Of a DNA stretch of 64,000 nt, positions 1 to 9,900 are shown piece by piece. This DNA is from Acinetobacter sp. ANC 3929 (GTDB lineage Bacteria; Pseudomonadota; Gammaproteobacteria; Pseudomonadales; Moraxellaceae), in the NCBI RefSeq assembly GCF_000369405.1, contig NZ_KB849999.1, positions 407,407 to 471,406 of the forward strand, read 5' to 3'. Below the pieces are notes generated by a model. The model was not told where the DNA came from. It did not search any database and was given only the letters and a program-made list of their open reading frames with translations. Position 1 is the first letter of the stretch. Each line of letters opens with the position of its first letter. The position numbers were made by a program, and so were the translations under genes.

Positions 1-114
1 TGTTTCTTCAATGACGTTTTCTGTAAGACCTTGGCTACCAATCATTACAACTGGATTAAGCGCATGGCCAATTTGACGTAAACGCTTGCGTTCATGGATA
101 GATAAAGCCGCCAT
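1..114 (-). CDS. yhbY: YhbY-family RNA-binding protein (CRM domain), partial
   Basis: Only the first 38 codons lie in the window; the gene runs off the left edge. The start ATG is at 114-112. The visible residues (MAALSIHERKRLRQIGHALN, then PVVMIGSQGL) match the start of the CRM domain of YhbY, a small protein that associates with precursor 50S subunits. The GxxG-like turn 'GSQG' and the basic KRLRQ helix are typical. It is divergent from rlmE (a 23S rRNA methyltransferase), the usual neighbour in gammaproteobacteria, so both have ribosome-assembly roles. The call is firm for the family; the C-terminal part cannot be checked. Confidence 0.8.
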   Translation of the reverse strand, partial: MAALSIHERKRLRQIGHALNPVVMIGSQGLTENVIEET

Positions 115-343
115 TAAAAATACCTGATTGGAAAAACGACCTAGTATAACTTGCATCCTGAATCTAAGATAGATTGAGCAGACCAGCACTTGAAACAAAA
201 ATGTGAAAATCGCTAAAAATCATCAATCGTGTTGATCGAAAAAAATCTGTAAAACTTCGTGTGAATGAAGTACATCCGTACTGTAATGAGAGTAATTTTC
301 ACGTACAATGACTGATCAGAAGTTTTTTGAAATTTAGTGAGTT

Positions 344-994
344 ATGGCAACACGCATTACCAATCAAAAATTGTCTAAAAGCAGTCGTGTGTGGATGCGA
401 GAGCATTTGGATGACCCTTTTGTCAAAAAAGCACAAAAGGAAGGTTATCGTGCACGGGCCGCATATAAACTACTTGAAATCCAAGAAAAATATAAAATGA
501 TCAAGCCTGGTATGACGGTTGTCGACTTAGGTGCGGCACCAGGCAGTTGGTCTCAAATTGCAGGTAAACTGGTGGGATCCAAGGGCTTGGTGATTGCTTC
601 AGATATCCTCGCAATGGATGCACTTCCAGATGTGACCTTTTTACAAGGTGACTTCCGTGAAGAAGAAGTTTTCGAAAAATTGTTAAATATTTTAAATGGA
701 CGTCAAGTAGACATTGTAATTTCAGATATGGCCCCCAATACATCAGGTAATAGGGCTGTTGATCAACCGCGTCAAATTTACTTATGTGAATTGGCTTTGG
801 ATTTTGCTCAGAAAGTTCTCGGACCAAACGGACAGTTTATTGTTAAAGTGTTCCAAGGGACGGGATTTGATGAATTCCGAAAACAGGTGGTCGATAGTTT
901 TGATGTATTAAAAACAGCCAAACCTGCGGCATCACGTGCTCGATCGAAAGAAGTTTTTTTGATTGGCCAAGGTCGTAAAAAGGCATTGCAATAA
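344..994 (+). CDS. rlmE: 23S rRNA (uridine-2'-O)-methyltransferase RlmE (FtsJ/RrmJ)
   Basis: A 216-residue Rossmann-fold methyltransferase that 2'-O-methylates the A-loop uridine (U2552 in E. coli numbering) of 23S rRNA in the 50S subunit, using SAM. The SAM motif DLGAAPGSWSQ is at residues 61-71. The K-D-K-E catalytic tetrad is complete: K42, D128 in SDMAPN, K168 in FIVKVFQG, and E203 near the C-terminus. Length equals the family norm (about 209 in E. coli). It precedes ftsH in the same direction, 136 bp apart, the conserved rlmE-ftsH arrangement that is heat-shock induced in enterics; I see no heat-shock promoter I would defend here. Confidence 0.97.
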   Translation: MATRITNQKLSKSSRVWMREHLDDPFVKKAQKEGYRARAAYKLLEIQEKYKMIKPGMTVVDLGAAPGSWSQIAGKLVGSKGLVIASDILAMDALPDVTFLQGDFREEEVFEKLLNILNGRQVDIVISDMAPNTSGNRAVDQPRQIYLCELALDFAQKVLGPNGQFIVKVFQGTGFDEFRKQVVDSFDVLKTAKPAASRARSKEVFLIGQGRKKALQ

Positions 995-1130
995 AAGTGT
1001 ACTTGCCAAGTTGTTAAAAATTGTGCATTTTGTACCTTTTAAGTTTTTTGCAACGCAAATTCATTGCTGTTTTTGTGAAGGTCAGCCAAGATTAGGTATG
1101 ATCAAATTAGATTGATATGGGAATAAAGCC

Positions 1131-3026
1131 TTGAGCGATTACTTCAAGAATGCCGTATTGTGGCTCATCATACTCGGTGTTCTGATTTTGATTTTTAGCA
1201 ACGTCAGTGACCGCAATAAGCCTGCAGCGATGAAATATTCTGATTTCGTTGCAGCGGTGAATGCTGGGCAAATTAAACAAGTCACAATTGACGGTTTAAA
1301 TATTAATGGTGAAAAAACCAATGGTTCTGCCTTTGAGACGGTTCGTCCTCAAGTAGAAGACACTGAGTTGCTACCAAGCTTGAATAAACAAAATGTAGTT
1401 GTTGAAGGCACAGCGCCACAACGTCAAGGCATTTTGATGCAACTTCTCATTGCGAGTTTCCCTGTATTGCTCATCATCTTATTATTCATGTTCTTCATGC
1501 GTAATATGGGCGGTGGAGCAGGCGGCAAAAACGGTCCTATGAGTTTTGGTAAGTCAAAAGCGAAAATGTTATCTGAAGATCAAATCAAGTTAACATTTAG
1601 TGATGTTGCAGGCTGTGACGAAGCAAAACAAGAAGTGGTTGAAATCGTTGATTTCTTAAAAGACCCTGCCAAATTCAAACGTCTTGGTGCGACCATTCCT
1701 CGTGGTGTATTGATGGTTGGTCCTCCGGGTACGGGTAAAACGTTGTTGGCGAAAGCGATTGCCGGTGAAGCTAAAGTTCCATTCTTTAGTATCTCGGGTT
1801 CTGACTTCGTTGAAATGTTTGTCGGTGTTGGTGCATCTCGTGTCCGTGACATGTTCGAACAAGCAAAACGCCATGCACCATGTATTATCTTTATTGATGA
1901 GATTGATGCAGTTGGTCGTCATCGTGGTTCGGGTACAGGTGGTGGTCATGATGAGCGTGAACAGACCCTGAACCAGATGCTTGTTGAAATGGATGGTTTT
2001 GAAGGCAATGAAGGTGTAATCGTTATTGCTGCAACCAACCGTGTTGATGTATTGGATAAAGCATTACTTCGTCCAGGTCGTTTTGACCGTCAAGTGATGG
2101 TCGGTTTACCAGACATCCGTGGTCGTGAGCAAATCTTGAATGTTCACTTGAAGAAACTTCCTTCTGTGACAGGTGTAGATCTTAAAGTTCTTGCACGTGG
2201 TACACCAGGATTCTCAGGTGCGCAACTTGCGAACTTAGTCAATGAAGCTGCATTGTTTGCTGCTCGCCGTAATAAAAACACGGTGGATATGCATGATTTT
2301 GAAGATGCCAAAGACAAGATCTATATGGGTCCTGAACGTAAATCGATGGTGATTCGTGAAGAAGAACGTCGTGCAACGGCTTACCATGAAGCGGGTCATG
2401 CGATTGTTGCTGAAATCTTACCGGGTACTGACCCTGTGCATAAAGTAACGATTATGCCACGCGGTTGGGCATTGGGTGTGACTTGGCAGCTTCCTGAGCA
2501 AGATCAAACCAGCCATTATAAAGATAAGATGTTGAATGAACTTTCGATCTTGTTTGGTGGTCGTATTGCAGAGGAAGTCTTTATTAACCAAATGTCGACA
2601 GGTGCATCTAACGACTTTGAACGTGCAACTAAAATGGCGCGTGCAATGGTGACCAAATATGGTATGTCTGATGCGCTTGGTGTAATGGTTTATGAAGATG
2701 AAAACCAAAATGGTTTCTTCGGTAATGTGGGTAGTCGTACGATTTCTGAAGCTACACAACAAAAAGTAGATGAGGAAGTTCGTCGTATCTTGGATCAACA
2801 GTATAAAGTTGCACGTGATATCTTGGAAAATAACAAAGATATCGCTCATGCAATGGTGAAAGCGTTGATGGATTGGGAAACAATCGATCGTGATCAAATC
2901 CGTGACATCATGGAAGGTCGTGAACCACAACCACCTAAAGTTTATGTTGCTGAAAATCCAGTGGCTGCATTTGAACCACCGAAAGATGGTCCATCTACAC
3001 CACCACCATTACCAGCAATGGGCTAA
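1131..3026 (+). CDS. ftsH: ATP-dependent zinc metalloprotease FtsH
   Basis: Membrane-anchored AAA+ protease that degrades regulatory and misfolded membrane proteins. The 631 residues show an N-terminal membrane helix (residues 8-24), a periplasmic domain, a second helix (about 102-122), the AAA module with Walker A GPPGTGKT at 197-204, Walker [10 protein letters not shown] at about 252-260, second-region-of-homology residues ATNR...RPGRFDR at 301-320, and the zinc site HEAGH at 419-423. The start is TTG at 1131, preceded by GGGAATAA; the first residues [11 protein letters not shown] fit FtsH N-termini, so the TTG start is credible. The C-terminal tail is proline-rich. A strong terminator follows directly. 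Confidence 0.98.
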   Translation: MSDYFKNAVLWLIILGVLILIFSNVSDRNKPAAMKYSDFVAAVNAGQIKQVTIDGLNINGEKTNGSAFETVRPQVEDTELLPSLNKQNVVVEGTAPQRQGILMQLLIASFPVLLIILLFMFFMRNMGGGAGGKNGPMSFGKSKAKMLSEDQIKLTFSDVAGCDEAKQEVVEIVDFLKDPAKFKRLGATIPRGVLMVGPPGTGKTLLAKAIAGEAKVPFFSISGSDFVEMFVGVGASRVRDMFEQAKRHAPCIIFIDEIDAVGRHRGSGTGGGHDEREQTLNQMLVEMDGFEGNEGVIVIAATNRVDVLDKALLRPGRFDRQVMVGLPDIRGREQILNVHLKKLPSVTGVDLKVLARGTPGFSGAQLANLVNEAALFAARRNKNTVDMHDFEDAKDKIYMGPERKSMVIREEERRATAYHEAGHAIVAEILPGTDPVHKVTIMPRGWALGVTWQLPEQDQTSHYKDKMLNELSILFGGRIAEEVFINQMSTGASNDFERATKMARAMVTKYGMSDALGVMVYEDENQNGFFGNVGSRTISEATQQKVDEEVRRILDQQYKVARDILENNKDIAHAMVKALMDWETIDRDQIRDIMEGREPQPPKVYVAENPVAAFEPPKDGPSTPPPLPAMG

Positions 3027-3039
3027 ATCAAGATGAAAT

Positions 3040-3069
3040 AAAAAGAGCGGCTTCGGTCGCTCTTTTTTT
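3040..3069 (+). terminator. rho-independent terminator after ftsH
   Basis: A stem of AGAGCG-GC with loop TTCG and GT-CGCTCT, followed by seven T residues. It starts 14 bases after the ftsH stop and separates ftsH from folP. Confidence 0.9.
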
Positions 3070-3162
3070 GTTTGTATTTTGCCCTAAACTGAAAATAAAT
3101 CAGCAACGTTCTAGAGGCTGTGTTGTTAAAATAAGCCCGTTAAAGTACCAAGAGTCTTGATC

Positions 3163-4014
3163 ATGCAGTTGATGCCATTACCACAATATCAGTTACAGTG
3201 TGGCCGTTTTAAATTAGATCTCTCTCAGCCTCATGTAATGGGCATCTTGAATGTCACTCCTGATTCATTTAGCGATGGTGGGCAGCACCATCAAAAAGAT
3301 CAAGCGATCAAACATGCTTTACAGATGCTTGAAGAGGGTGCAACCATCATCGATATTGGTGGAGAATCGACACGTCCAAATGCATCACCTGTGGCGCTAG
3401 CAGAAGAAATTCGTCGAGTGATTCCTGTGGTTGAAGCCCTCTCAAATTATGATGTAATTATGTCGATTGATACCAGTCAGCCAGAAGTGATGCGTGCTGC
3501 CGTACAAGCTGGCGCACATATCTGGAACGATGTTCGTGCATTAACACGTCCACAGGCCTTGGAAACCGCTGCTGAGCTGAATATTCCTGTGGTGCTGATG
3601 CATATGCGTGGTGAACCGACCAATATGAATCAGCTCGATCAATATGATGATGTGACGGAAGATGTGATTTTTGAATTGCAGCAACGCTTGGATCAAGCAA
3701 TTGCAGTGGGAGTGAGAAAAGAAAATATTATTATCGATCCTGGTTTTGGCTTTGCCAAAAATGCGCTGCAAAATTTTCAATTATTGAATGAGTTTTGGAA
3801 GCTCAATCGAATGGGCTACCCAATCTTATCGGGCCTTTCACGTAAACGTTTTATCGGTGAAGCCTTAAATGGTGTACCTGCGCAAGAGCGCACTGTCGGC
3901 AGTGTGACAGGGCATCTATTCAGTATTCAGCAGGGAGCAAGTATCGTTCGTGCCCATGACGTTAAGGCCACTCGCGATGCGATAAAAGTCTGGAATAGGA
4001 TGCAAGCTTATTAA
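3163..4014 (+). CDS. folP: dihydropteroate synthase
   Basis: Condenses para-aminobenzoate with dihydropterin pyrophosphate in cytosolic folate synthesis; the target of sulfonamides. DHPS signatures are all visible: GILNVTPDSFSDGG near the N-terminus, GGESTRP, MSIDTSQPEV, DPGFGFAKN, GLSRKRFIG and the terminal RAHDV. The ATG at 3163 is chosen over an in-frame TTG at 3157 because AAGAG lies eight bases upstream; a further ATG at 3172 is possible. With this start the protein is 283 residues, normal for the family. It follows ftsH, as in other gammaproteobacteria, but behind a terminator, so it probably has its own promoter. Confidence 0.96.
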   Translation: MQLMPLPQYQLQCGRFKLDLSQPHVMGILNVTPDSFSDGGQHHQKDQAIKHALQMLEEGATIIDIGGESTRPNASPVALAEEIRRVIPVVEALSNYDVIMSIDTSQPEVMRAAVQAGAHIWNDVRALTRPQALETAAELNIPVVLMHMRGEPTNMNQLDQYDDVTEDVIFELQQRLDQAIAVGVRKENIIIDPGFGFAKNALQNFQLLNEFWKLNRMGYPILSGLSRKRFIGEALNGVPAQERTVGSVTGHLFSIQQGASIVRAHDVKATRDAIKVWNRMQAY

Positions 4015-4108
4015 GCTTGTATACTTCAATAGGGCTCAAGGGCTCTATTGACTTGCTGAATCAGATTAAATATAACAAATGTATAATGAAGATGAGTGAT
4101 ATTAAAAA

Positions 4109-4867
4109 ATGGAAAATAAAACAATTACATATAAAAGTTTATGGGTGTTTGCCCTGATTCTGAGTCTCGGTTTTATAGTTTCTGCTGCGGTGATGGGTTA
4201 TGCGCTTAAACAGTTTAATAGCACCAAAAATTCAATTACAGTCAAAGGCTTAGCTGAGAAACCAATTCAAGCAGATTCAGCACGTTGGGAAATCAACTTA
4301 CAAACCAACCACACTTCAGACACGATCCCAGAAGCTTATCAATTACTCGATCAACAAATGAAAGCATTACAGGCTTTTTTTGTTGAACATGGCTTTAAGG
4401 CCGCGGATATGCAACTCGGGAATAAGCGTTCTCAATCTTATTATGAGGAAGTTGATACAGGCGAGGGACGCATCAAGCGTGAGTTTAAAGGCTATATGGC
4501 ATTACAATCCCTAGTGATCAGTAGTCGCGATATCAAGAAGATTGAACAGGCAGCCAAAGAAGCTTATCTACTGGATGAAAAAGGCATAGCCATTGAACAG
4601 AAACCTGAATATCTAGTGTCGAATTTAGAAGAAATCAAAATGTCTCTGATTGCCAATGCAACTAAGAATGCCTATAGCCGTGCCAATGAATTTGCCAAAG
4701 TCGGTGGTGTAAAAGTGGGGATGATGCGCTCAGCCAGCCAAGGTGCATTTTATATCCTGCCAGAAAGCGGCTCGGATGATGACAGTGATTATGGTGGTGC
4801 TTATGACAAGGCCACCATTAATAAAATTGCCCGTGTGGTAGTCACCATCAATTATGCGATTGAATAG
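4109..4867 (+). CDS. SIMPL domain-containing (DUF541) envelope protein
   Basis: A 252-residue protein with an N-terminal membrane anchor or uncleaved signal (hydrophobic residues about 10-33) followed by a SIMPL/DUF541 domain. The start of the domain, NSITVKGLAEKPIQADSARW, is typical of this family. These proteins are periplasmic or surface exposed; their function is poorly defined (oxidative stress roles are reported for some). It has no operon partner: folP ends 94 bp upstream and a terminator follows 33 bp downstream. Confidence 0.88.
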   Translation: MENKTITYKSLWVFALILSLGFIVSAAVMGYALKQFNSTKNSITVKGLAEKPIQADSARWEINLQTNHTSDTIPEAYQLLDQQMKALQAFFVEHGFKAADMQLGNKRSQSYYEEVDTGEGRIKREFKGYMALQSLVISSRDIKKIEQAAKEAYLLDEKGIAIEQKPEYLVSNLEEIKMSLIANATKNAYSRANEFAKVGGVKVGMMRSASQGAFYILPESGSDDDSDYGGAYDKATINKIARVVVTINYAIE

Positions 4868-4900
4868 AACTTCAGCTGTAGATCATGAATAACCAATTCT

Positions 4901-4939
4901 AGAAAGATACATTCGAATACGATGTATCTTTCTTTTTTT
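4901..4939 (+). terminator. rho-independent terminator after the SIMPL gene
   Basis: Perfect 12-bp arms AGAAAGATACAT and ATGTATCTTTCT around a 9-base loop, followed by a T-run. Confidence 0.9.
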
Positions 4940-5001
4940 GCATACAATTCTCTGTATATCGACTTTATTTGAAAAAACAAAATACAATTGGGAATTGAAC
5001 A

Positions 5002-6642
5002 ATGCATCAATCAACAAAAATATTAACATTAACTGTGCTGAGTTATATGGTGATGGCGTGTAGTACACCTGTCAAACACTATGATCAGGTTGCAGTTGAA
5101 ACTTCGATGCCCGTATCGCCAGCACCAATTAACTTCTCAAATCAGGGATTGGCACAAACGCGTAAGATGATTGCACCTGCATCTTATATTGCGGTGATGC
5201 CGACTATGGAGAGACCACGTTTAGAACAGAACACTGAAAAATACCAAAAAAATGAGGTCAATCCTGTTCATCGTGTGGCTGTTCAAGCCGTTTCAACTTT
5301 TAGTATTGATGTAGATACAGGTAGTTATACTAACACACGCCGTTTCTTGAATGATGGCCGACTACCACCCGTCGATGCAGTCCGTGCCGAGGAAATGATT
5401 AACTATTTTGATTATCAATACCCACAACCAAATAGTATTCATCCATTTTCAGTCACCACTGAAACGGTGGATTCGCCGTGGAAAGAAAATGCCAAACTGA
5501 TCAAAATTGGTATTCAGGCCAAAGATTTAAGCACTAAGCAATTGCCACCTGCCAATCTGGTTTTTTTGGTCGATGTTTCTGGCAGTATGGATGCCGCAGA
5601 TAAATTACCTTTGGTTAAACAAACTTTGCGCTTACTCACTGAGCAACTTCGTCCACAAGATAAAGTCACCATTATTACTTATGCCAGCGGTGAAAAGCTG
5701 GTGCTAGAACCGACTGCTGGTGACCAAAAAGATAAAATATTGGCTGTGATTAATGCATTACAGGCAAGTGGGGCAACCGCAGGTGAGCAAGCCATTCAAC
5801 TGGCCTATAAGCAGGCTGAAAAAGCCTTTGTGAAAAATGGTATTAACCGCATTTTACTGGCGACGGATGGTGATTTTAATGTCGGTATTACTGATTTTAG
5901 TACCTTAAAAGGCATGGTGGCTGAAAAACGCAAAAGTGGGATTTCTTTAACCACATTGGGCTTTGGCACAGGGAACTATAATGAGCAACTCATGGAACAA
6001 CTGGCGGATGCAGGCGATGGCAATTACAGTTATATCGACAATAAAAATGAAGCGAAAAAAGTAGTACAGCGTCAGCTTTCTTCAACCCTTGCAACTGTTG
6101 CTCAGGATGTCAAAATTCAGGTCGAATTTAACCCTGCGACGGTGAAAGAATATCGCTTGGTTGGCTATGAAAACCGAATGTTGAAACAGGAAGATTTTAA
6201 TAATGACAAGGTTGATGCAGGAGATATTGGGGCAGGTCACAATGTCACAGCAATTTATGAAATCGTTCCAGTCGGTCAACAGGGCTGGCTCAATGATTCA
6301 CGTTATCAGGAATCTACAAAAACAGAGACAACGAAAAAGTCTGAATATGCCTTTGTAAACTTGCGCTATAAATTGCCAAATCAAGAGAAGAGCATCCTTT
6401 TAAACCAAACCGTAAAAGTTGAAAGTAAGCCTCTTGCTCAAGCCAATAACGATACCCGTTTTGCGATTGCGGTTGCATCGTATGCTCAGCAGTTAAAAGG
6501 CGGGCAGTACAATGGCGCATTGGGATGGGATCAAATTATCCAATTGGCACAACAATCAGCGAAACCTGATCCTTATCAGATGCGGGAGGAATTTGTCGAG
6601 TTAGCGAAGATTGCCAAAAGCTTAAGTGCTAAAAAAGATTAA
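5002..6642 (+). CDS. VWA-domain lipoprotein (YfbK-like)
   Basis: A 546-residue predicted lipoprotein: the signal sequence ends in the lipobox VMAC, giving Cys at residue 20. Then comes the von Willebrand factor N-terminal region (FSIDVDTGSYTNTRRFLNDG), the VWA domain with the MIDAS motif DVSGSMD and downstream ATDGDFNVG, and a C-terminal DUF3520-type region (YAFVNLRYKLPN to the end). This order is that of the YfbK family of metal-ion-dependent adhesion/scaffold proteins; the partner is unknown. The lipobox indicates anchoring to the inner or outer membrane. It is a single gene with a strong hairpin behind the previous gene, so it probably has its own promoter in 4940-5001. Confidence 0.9.
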   Translation: MHQSTKILTLTVLSYMVMACSTPVKHYDQVAVETSMPVSPAPINFSNQGLAQTRKMIAPASYIAVMPTMERPRLEQNTEKYQKNEVNPVHRVAVQAVSTFSIDVDTGSYTNTRRFLNDGRLPPVDAVRAEEMINYFDYQYPQPNSIHPFSVTTETVDSPWKENAKLIKIGIQAKDLSTKQLPPANLVFLVDVSGSMDAADKLPLVKQTLRLLTEQLRPQDKVTIITYASGEKLVLEPTAGDQKDKILAVINALQASGATAGEQAIQLAYKQAEKAFVKNGINRILLATDGDFNVGITDFSTLKGMVAEKRKSGISLTTLGFGTGNYNEQLMEQLADAGDGNYSYIDNKNEAKKVVQRQLSSTLATVAQDVKIQVEFNPATVKEYRLVGYENRMLKQEDFNNDKVDAGDIGAGHNVTAIYEIVPVGQQGWLNDSRYQESTKTETTKKSEYAFVNLRYKLPNQEKSILLNQTVKVESKPLAQANNDTRFAIAVASYAQQLKGGQYNGALGWDQIIQLAQQSAKPDPYQMREEFVELAKIAKSLSAKKD

Positions 6643-6697
6643 ACATTGCTTTTGGGAAATGGTCGGAAAGTATAATGTTACTGACCATTAAATCAGA

Positions 6698-7651
6698 ATG
6701 ATTTCAATAATAGAAGAAATGATAGTTAAGATGAAAACACCACTCATTCGATCAAGTCAGTTAAGTGAACTAAATAATTGCAATGTTTGGTTGAAAATGG
6801 AATCTGCTCAGCCTACAGGCTCATTTAAGCAGCGTAGTATTGGTAATGCCTGTTTAAAATATGCTGAAAAAGGCGCAAAGAAATTTGTGAGCTCTTCTGG
6901 TGGCAATGCAGGGATCTCCGTTGCGTATATGGGCAAGCTGTTAGGTATTACAGTAACGGTCGTTGTCCCGAAAACAACCTCACAAAAAGCAATTGATTTA
7001 ATGCGGCAGGAAGCTGCTGAAGTGATTGTGCATGGTGATTCCTGGATTGAAGCCAATGAACTCGCACTCTCTTTTGTCAGTGAGGAAGCTATTTATATTC
7101 ACCCTTTTGATGGTCAATATCTGTGGGATGGCGTCGCTTGTATTATCGATGAAGTGGTTGCAGAGGGAGTACGGCCTTCAGCAGTGGTTTTATCTGTTGG
7201 TGGGGGGAGTTTACTTTCTGGTGTTGCGCAAGGTTTGCAAACGCATCAGTTGGATATTCCTATTTATGCAATCGAAACAGAAGGCACAGCATCTTTAAAT
7301 ACCTCAATACAACTTGGGCAGCATATTAGCTTAGAACATGTCACAGGTATTGCAACCACACTTGCAGCAAAAAGGGTCTGTGAGCAAGCATTTAAGATCG
7401 CTCAACAGCAAAATGTTCAGGGAATAACGGTTGCTGATCCAGATACAGTAAGTGCATGTTTAAAATTCTTAGATGATCATCGTACCTTGGTCGAGCCTGC
7501 CTGTGGAGCAACTTTGTCGATTTTATATGATCAAAAAGTTAACTTTAGTCCATCTGATGATGTACTGGTGATTGTTTGTGGTGGTGCTTCGATTACCTTT
7601 GAACAGCTTTCGAAATATGCTGAGCAATTTGCTGAACCGGTCACGATGTAG
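6698..7651 (+). CDS. PLP-dependent serine/threonine dehydratase-like enzyme
   Basis: Fold-type II PLP enzyme, probably deaminating L-serine or L-threonine to the 2-oxo acid. The Schiff-base lysine sits in PTGSFKQRS, the phosphate-binding region is SSGGNAG, and a glycine-rich loop SVGGGSLLSG follows; the C-terminal VCGGAS motif is also present. This is the arrangement of the animal-type/SdsL-like serine dehydratases, shorter (about 317 residues) than IlvA because it lacks an ACT regulatory domain. Start choice is uncertain: ATG at 6698, 6719 and 6731 are in frame and none has a good Shine-Dalgarno; MKTPLIRSS from 6731 would align best with family N-termini. The substrate cannot be read from the sequence. 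Confidence 0.85.
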   Translation: MISIIEEMIVKMKTPLIRSSQLSELNNCNVWLKMESAQPTGSFKQRSIGNACLKYAEKGAKKFVSSSGGNAGISVAYMGKLLGITVTVVVPKTTSQKAIDLMRQEAAEVIVHGDSWIEANELALSFVSEEAIYIHPFDGQYLWDGVACIIDEVVAEGVRPSAVVLSVGGGSLLSGVAQGLQTHQLDIPIYAIETEGTASLNTSIQLGQHISLEHVTGIATTLAAKRVCEQAFKIAQQQNVQGITVADPDTVSACLKFLDDHRTLVEPACGATLSILYDQKVNFSPSDDVLVIVCGGASITFEQLSKYAEQFAEPVTM

Positions 7652-7731
7652 ATCTATTGGTTATATACCATCACTTTTCTCATAGCTAGGATGTATTAGC
7701 GCGGTAGATGGTCTAAATAACTTCTAAAAAA

Positions 7732-7757
7732 TGCGGTCGGAAAAACCGCTTTTTTTA
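7732..7757 (+). terminator. rho-independent terminator after the dehydratase gene
   Basis: GCGGT hairpin with ACCGC, loop CGGAAAA, then seven T residues. Confidence 0.85.
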
Positions 7758-7825
7758 TGTCTAAATATCGTGATTTTGGTCGGATTATGTTATAAGCATG
7801 GCGTTTTATTGGCATATTATTTTTT

Positions 7826-8140
7826 ATGTTTGAAAATTTACTCCTCCCCATGTTTGATGACGAATATTATCCCGATATTCTTGTCGCTGAAGTGAAGCAA
7901 CATATCCATCGCTTTTCAAAAAAGGTCAGTCGCACAGACTTATCTGATACTGAAATTTATCGTTATGCAAATCAGACCTTGATTGAAATTAACGAAATGA
8001 AGCCGCAATTTGAAGACTTAGACTCAAGTTTAGATGACACTGCCGCAGATTACATTGCTGAAGCTATGATGATGGTGGTGCAAGATGTCGGTTACTTCGA
8101 CATTGAAATGGAAGAATTGATTGCCAATCGAGAGTGGTAG
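7826..8140 (+). CDS. DUF5713-family small acidic protein
   Basis: A 104-residue acidic soluble protein without signal or membrane segment. The pattern MFDDEYYPDILVAEVKQHIH near the start, a central ALT-INEM segment and the end ELIANREW match my recollection of the DUF5713 family (typical end EELIATRDW). The function of that family is unknown. Its stop codon overlaps the stem of the following bidirectional terminator, which it shares with the convergent hydrolase gene. Confidence 0.75.
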   Translation: MFENLLLPMFDDEYYPDILVAEVKQHIHRFSKKVSRTDLSDTEIYRYANQTLIEINEMKPQFEDLDSSLDDTAADYIAEAMMMVVQDVGYFDIEMEELIANREW

Positions 8141-8164
8141 AAATCACTCTCGTTGGTTTTTTAT
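8129..8164. terminator. bidirectional terminator between convergent genes
   Basis: Perfect 8-bp arms CGAGAGTG and CACTCTCG with an 8-base loop; the left arm lies inside the last codons of the preceding gene. A T-run follows on the + strand. Confidence 0.8.
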
Positions 8165-8175
8165 AATAAGAACAA

Positions 8176-9777
8176 CTATTTCGCAGCAGCTTCAGGCCAA
8201 AGCTTAGGCAAAACAATTTGCCCCGAAATCCATGCTTCAATTTTAGGCTGTTTGATTCGTTGATAATACTGACTCTCACTCTTGATCAACAAACCTAAAG
8301 TATCACCCTGCTTAAGTTGTCCATAGACACTAGGTAACTCGATGGATTGTGCTGTTCCCATTTGATCGTTTAAGCCCAATCGAATCTGATCATAACTTCT
8401 TTTTTGAGTTGGATTAAATGGCACAGTCTGATCATTTAAAATTGTATATTTCCCTGTAACTTTTGATTTCACCGCAACAGAAATAAATAGCGTCGCAACT
8501 GCATATTCAGGCGCTGTTTCCATCTTGAGAGTGAGTTGGGGAGAGCCTGTCATTGAAGTCGGTTGTGAGGCTGTATGGATTGGAACAAATACAGCTTGAG
8601 CCCTAGTCGGAGCAATCCAAGTTTTTTTCAGGTTATATGCTATTACTGGCTTAAGATCAGTAAGCCGATTCACTGGGCTCTGATCGACACATAATTCAGG
8701 TAAAGATTCGGTTGGTATTTGATCTTTTAACTTTTGATTAAACCAAGCCAAGATGGTTTTTTGTAAATTATAGTGCTGCTGCTGACCACAACTGACTGAT
8801 TTACCGATATACCAAAATGGCGTGCTTCCGAGCGGAGAATGTTGGGTAAAAGGCTGCAAATGCCCCCCTTGTACGCCAATTAAATGTACTTCTCGCTGAG
8901 CCTGTTGTAGGCATTGTGCAGCTTTGACACCCTCATTAAAAGGGAACAATACATCCCTGAATCCTTGAATGATTAGTGCATCTGCTTGAGGTGCCTGATG
9001 ATGACTACAAAACCAGCTGGCTTGGTGTGTTTTAAGAAAATCGTAGGTGGATTGCTTTAATTTTCCGTGTTGCGTATCCAGATAAGCCTGCTTGAGTTCA
9101 GGATCAAATTTATTCCAGTTCCACCAATCTCCAATCAGATTGAGGAAACTAATCCAGTTACTTTTAGGAATACCATTGGGTGCAAGGCTATGCACAATAT
9201 CATACCAAGTGGTAATTGGAACAATGGCCTGTAAACGTGGATCTAAAGCAGAAGCAAGATATTGCACCCCGCCTGCATAAGATTCACCAATCATACCAGT
9301 ACGAACACCATGCTGATTTTTTGTCAGTTGAGGCAAGTTTTTTTCAGCCCAGTTCATGATAGTGATGACATCTTGTGCTTCTTTTGCAGGATCTGTCAGC
9401 CGAATTTTGCCTTGACTGTCACCATGTCCCCGTTGATCGTAGCTGATTACCCAATAGCCATTTTGCCAAGCTGTTTTTGCTACCTGTCCTGTAGGTAAGA
9501 GAAATCCATACAAGCTGAGTTCAGGTCGTTTCATTCGAGAAAGACCAAAGCCATGGGTATGTAAAAGTAATGGGGCGGTTTGATCTGATCTTAGATGGGG
9601 TTGATAAACCGTAAAGGCGAGTACAGTCCCATCAGACGCTATTGTCTTCGCTTGATAATAGCGTTGTTTTAGCTCGGCTGTTTTGCCTGTAATTGTGGCT
9701 GATTGTGTTGTTGCGTGGACACAACCCTGCAAAACGAAGACCAGACTGAGGCAAAGCCATAAGACGTAAGAACGCAT
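8176..9777 (-). CDS. CocE/NonD (X-Pro dipeptidyl-peptidase S15) family lipoprotein hydrolase
   Basis: A 533-residue predicted lipoprotein (lipobox VLQGC, Cys19) with an alpha/beta-hydrolase core: oxyanion region HTHGFGLSR, YDQRGHGDSQG, nucleophile elbow GESYAGG, the acid-bearing region IQGFRDVLFPF and a histidine in GVQGGHLQPF. The last 150 residues are beta-rich, like the jelly-roll PepX_C domain that follows the hydrolase in S15 enzymes. Substrate (peptide, ester or acyl compound) is unknown; envelope location is inferred from the lipobox. Transcribed alone on the minus strand, with a start ATG at 9777. Confidence 0.87.
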   Translation of the reverse strand: MRSYVLWLCLSLVFVLQGCVHATTQSATITGKTAELKQRYYQAKTIASDGTVLAFTVYQPHLRSDQTAPLLLHTHGFGLSRMKRPELSLYGFLLPTGQVAKTAWQNGYWVISYDQRGHGDSQGKIRLTDPAKEAQDVITIMNWAEKNLPQLTKNQHGVRTGMIGESYAGGVQYLASALDPRLQAIVPITTWYDIVHSLAPNGIPKSNWISFLNLIGDWWNWNKFDPELKQAYLDTQHGKLKQSTYDFLKTHQASWFCSHHQAPQADALIIQGFRDVLFPFNEGVKAAQCLQQAQREVHLIGVQGGHLQPFTQHSPLGSTPFWYIGKSVSCGQQQHYNLQKTILAWFNQKLKDQIPTESLPELCVDQSPVNRLTDLKPVIAYNLKKTWIAPTRAQAVFVPIHTASQPTSMTGSPQLTLKMETAPEYAVATLFISVAVKSKVTGKYTILNDQTVPFNPTQKRSYDQIRLGLNDQMGTAQSIELPSVYGQLKQGDTLGLLIKSESQYYQRIKQPKIEAWISGQIVLPKLWPEAAAK

Positions 9778-9900
9778 AGATTATTTCATCCTTGAACAAA
9801 TCTTTGAGAAGTCACGCGGTGCGTAGACACAGTGTACTTGAGCCTGTGCCTCGATACTATCACTGATAGGCCATGTTGTTTGACCTATCAGTTTTCATGG

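Noticed and set aside
9863..9891. Palindrome CTGATAGG/CCTATCAG as a terminator of the EamA gene
   Set aside because: The arms pair well but there is no T-run in the direction of transcription.
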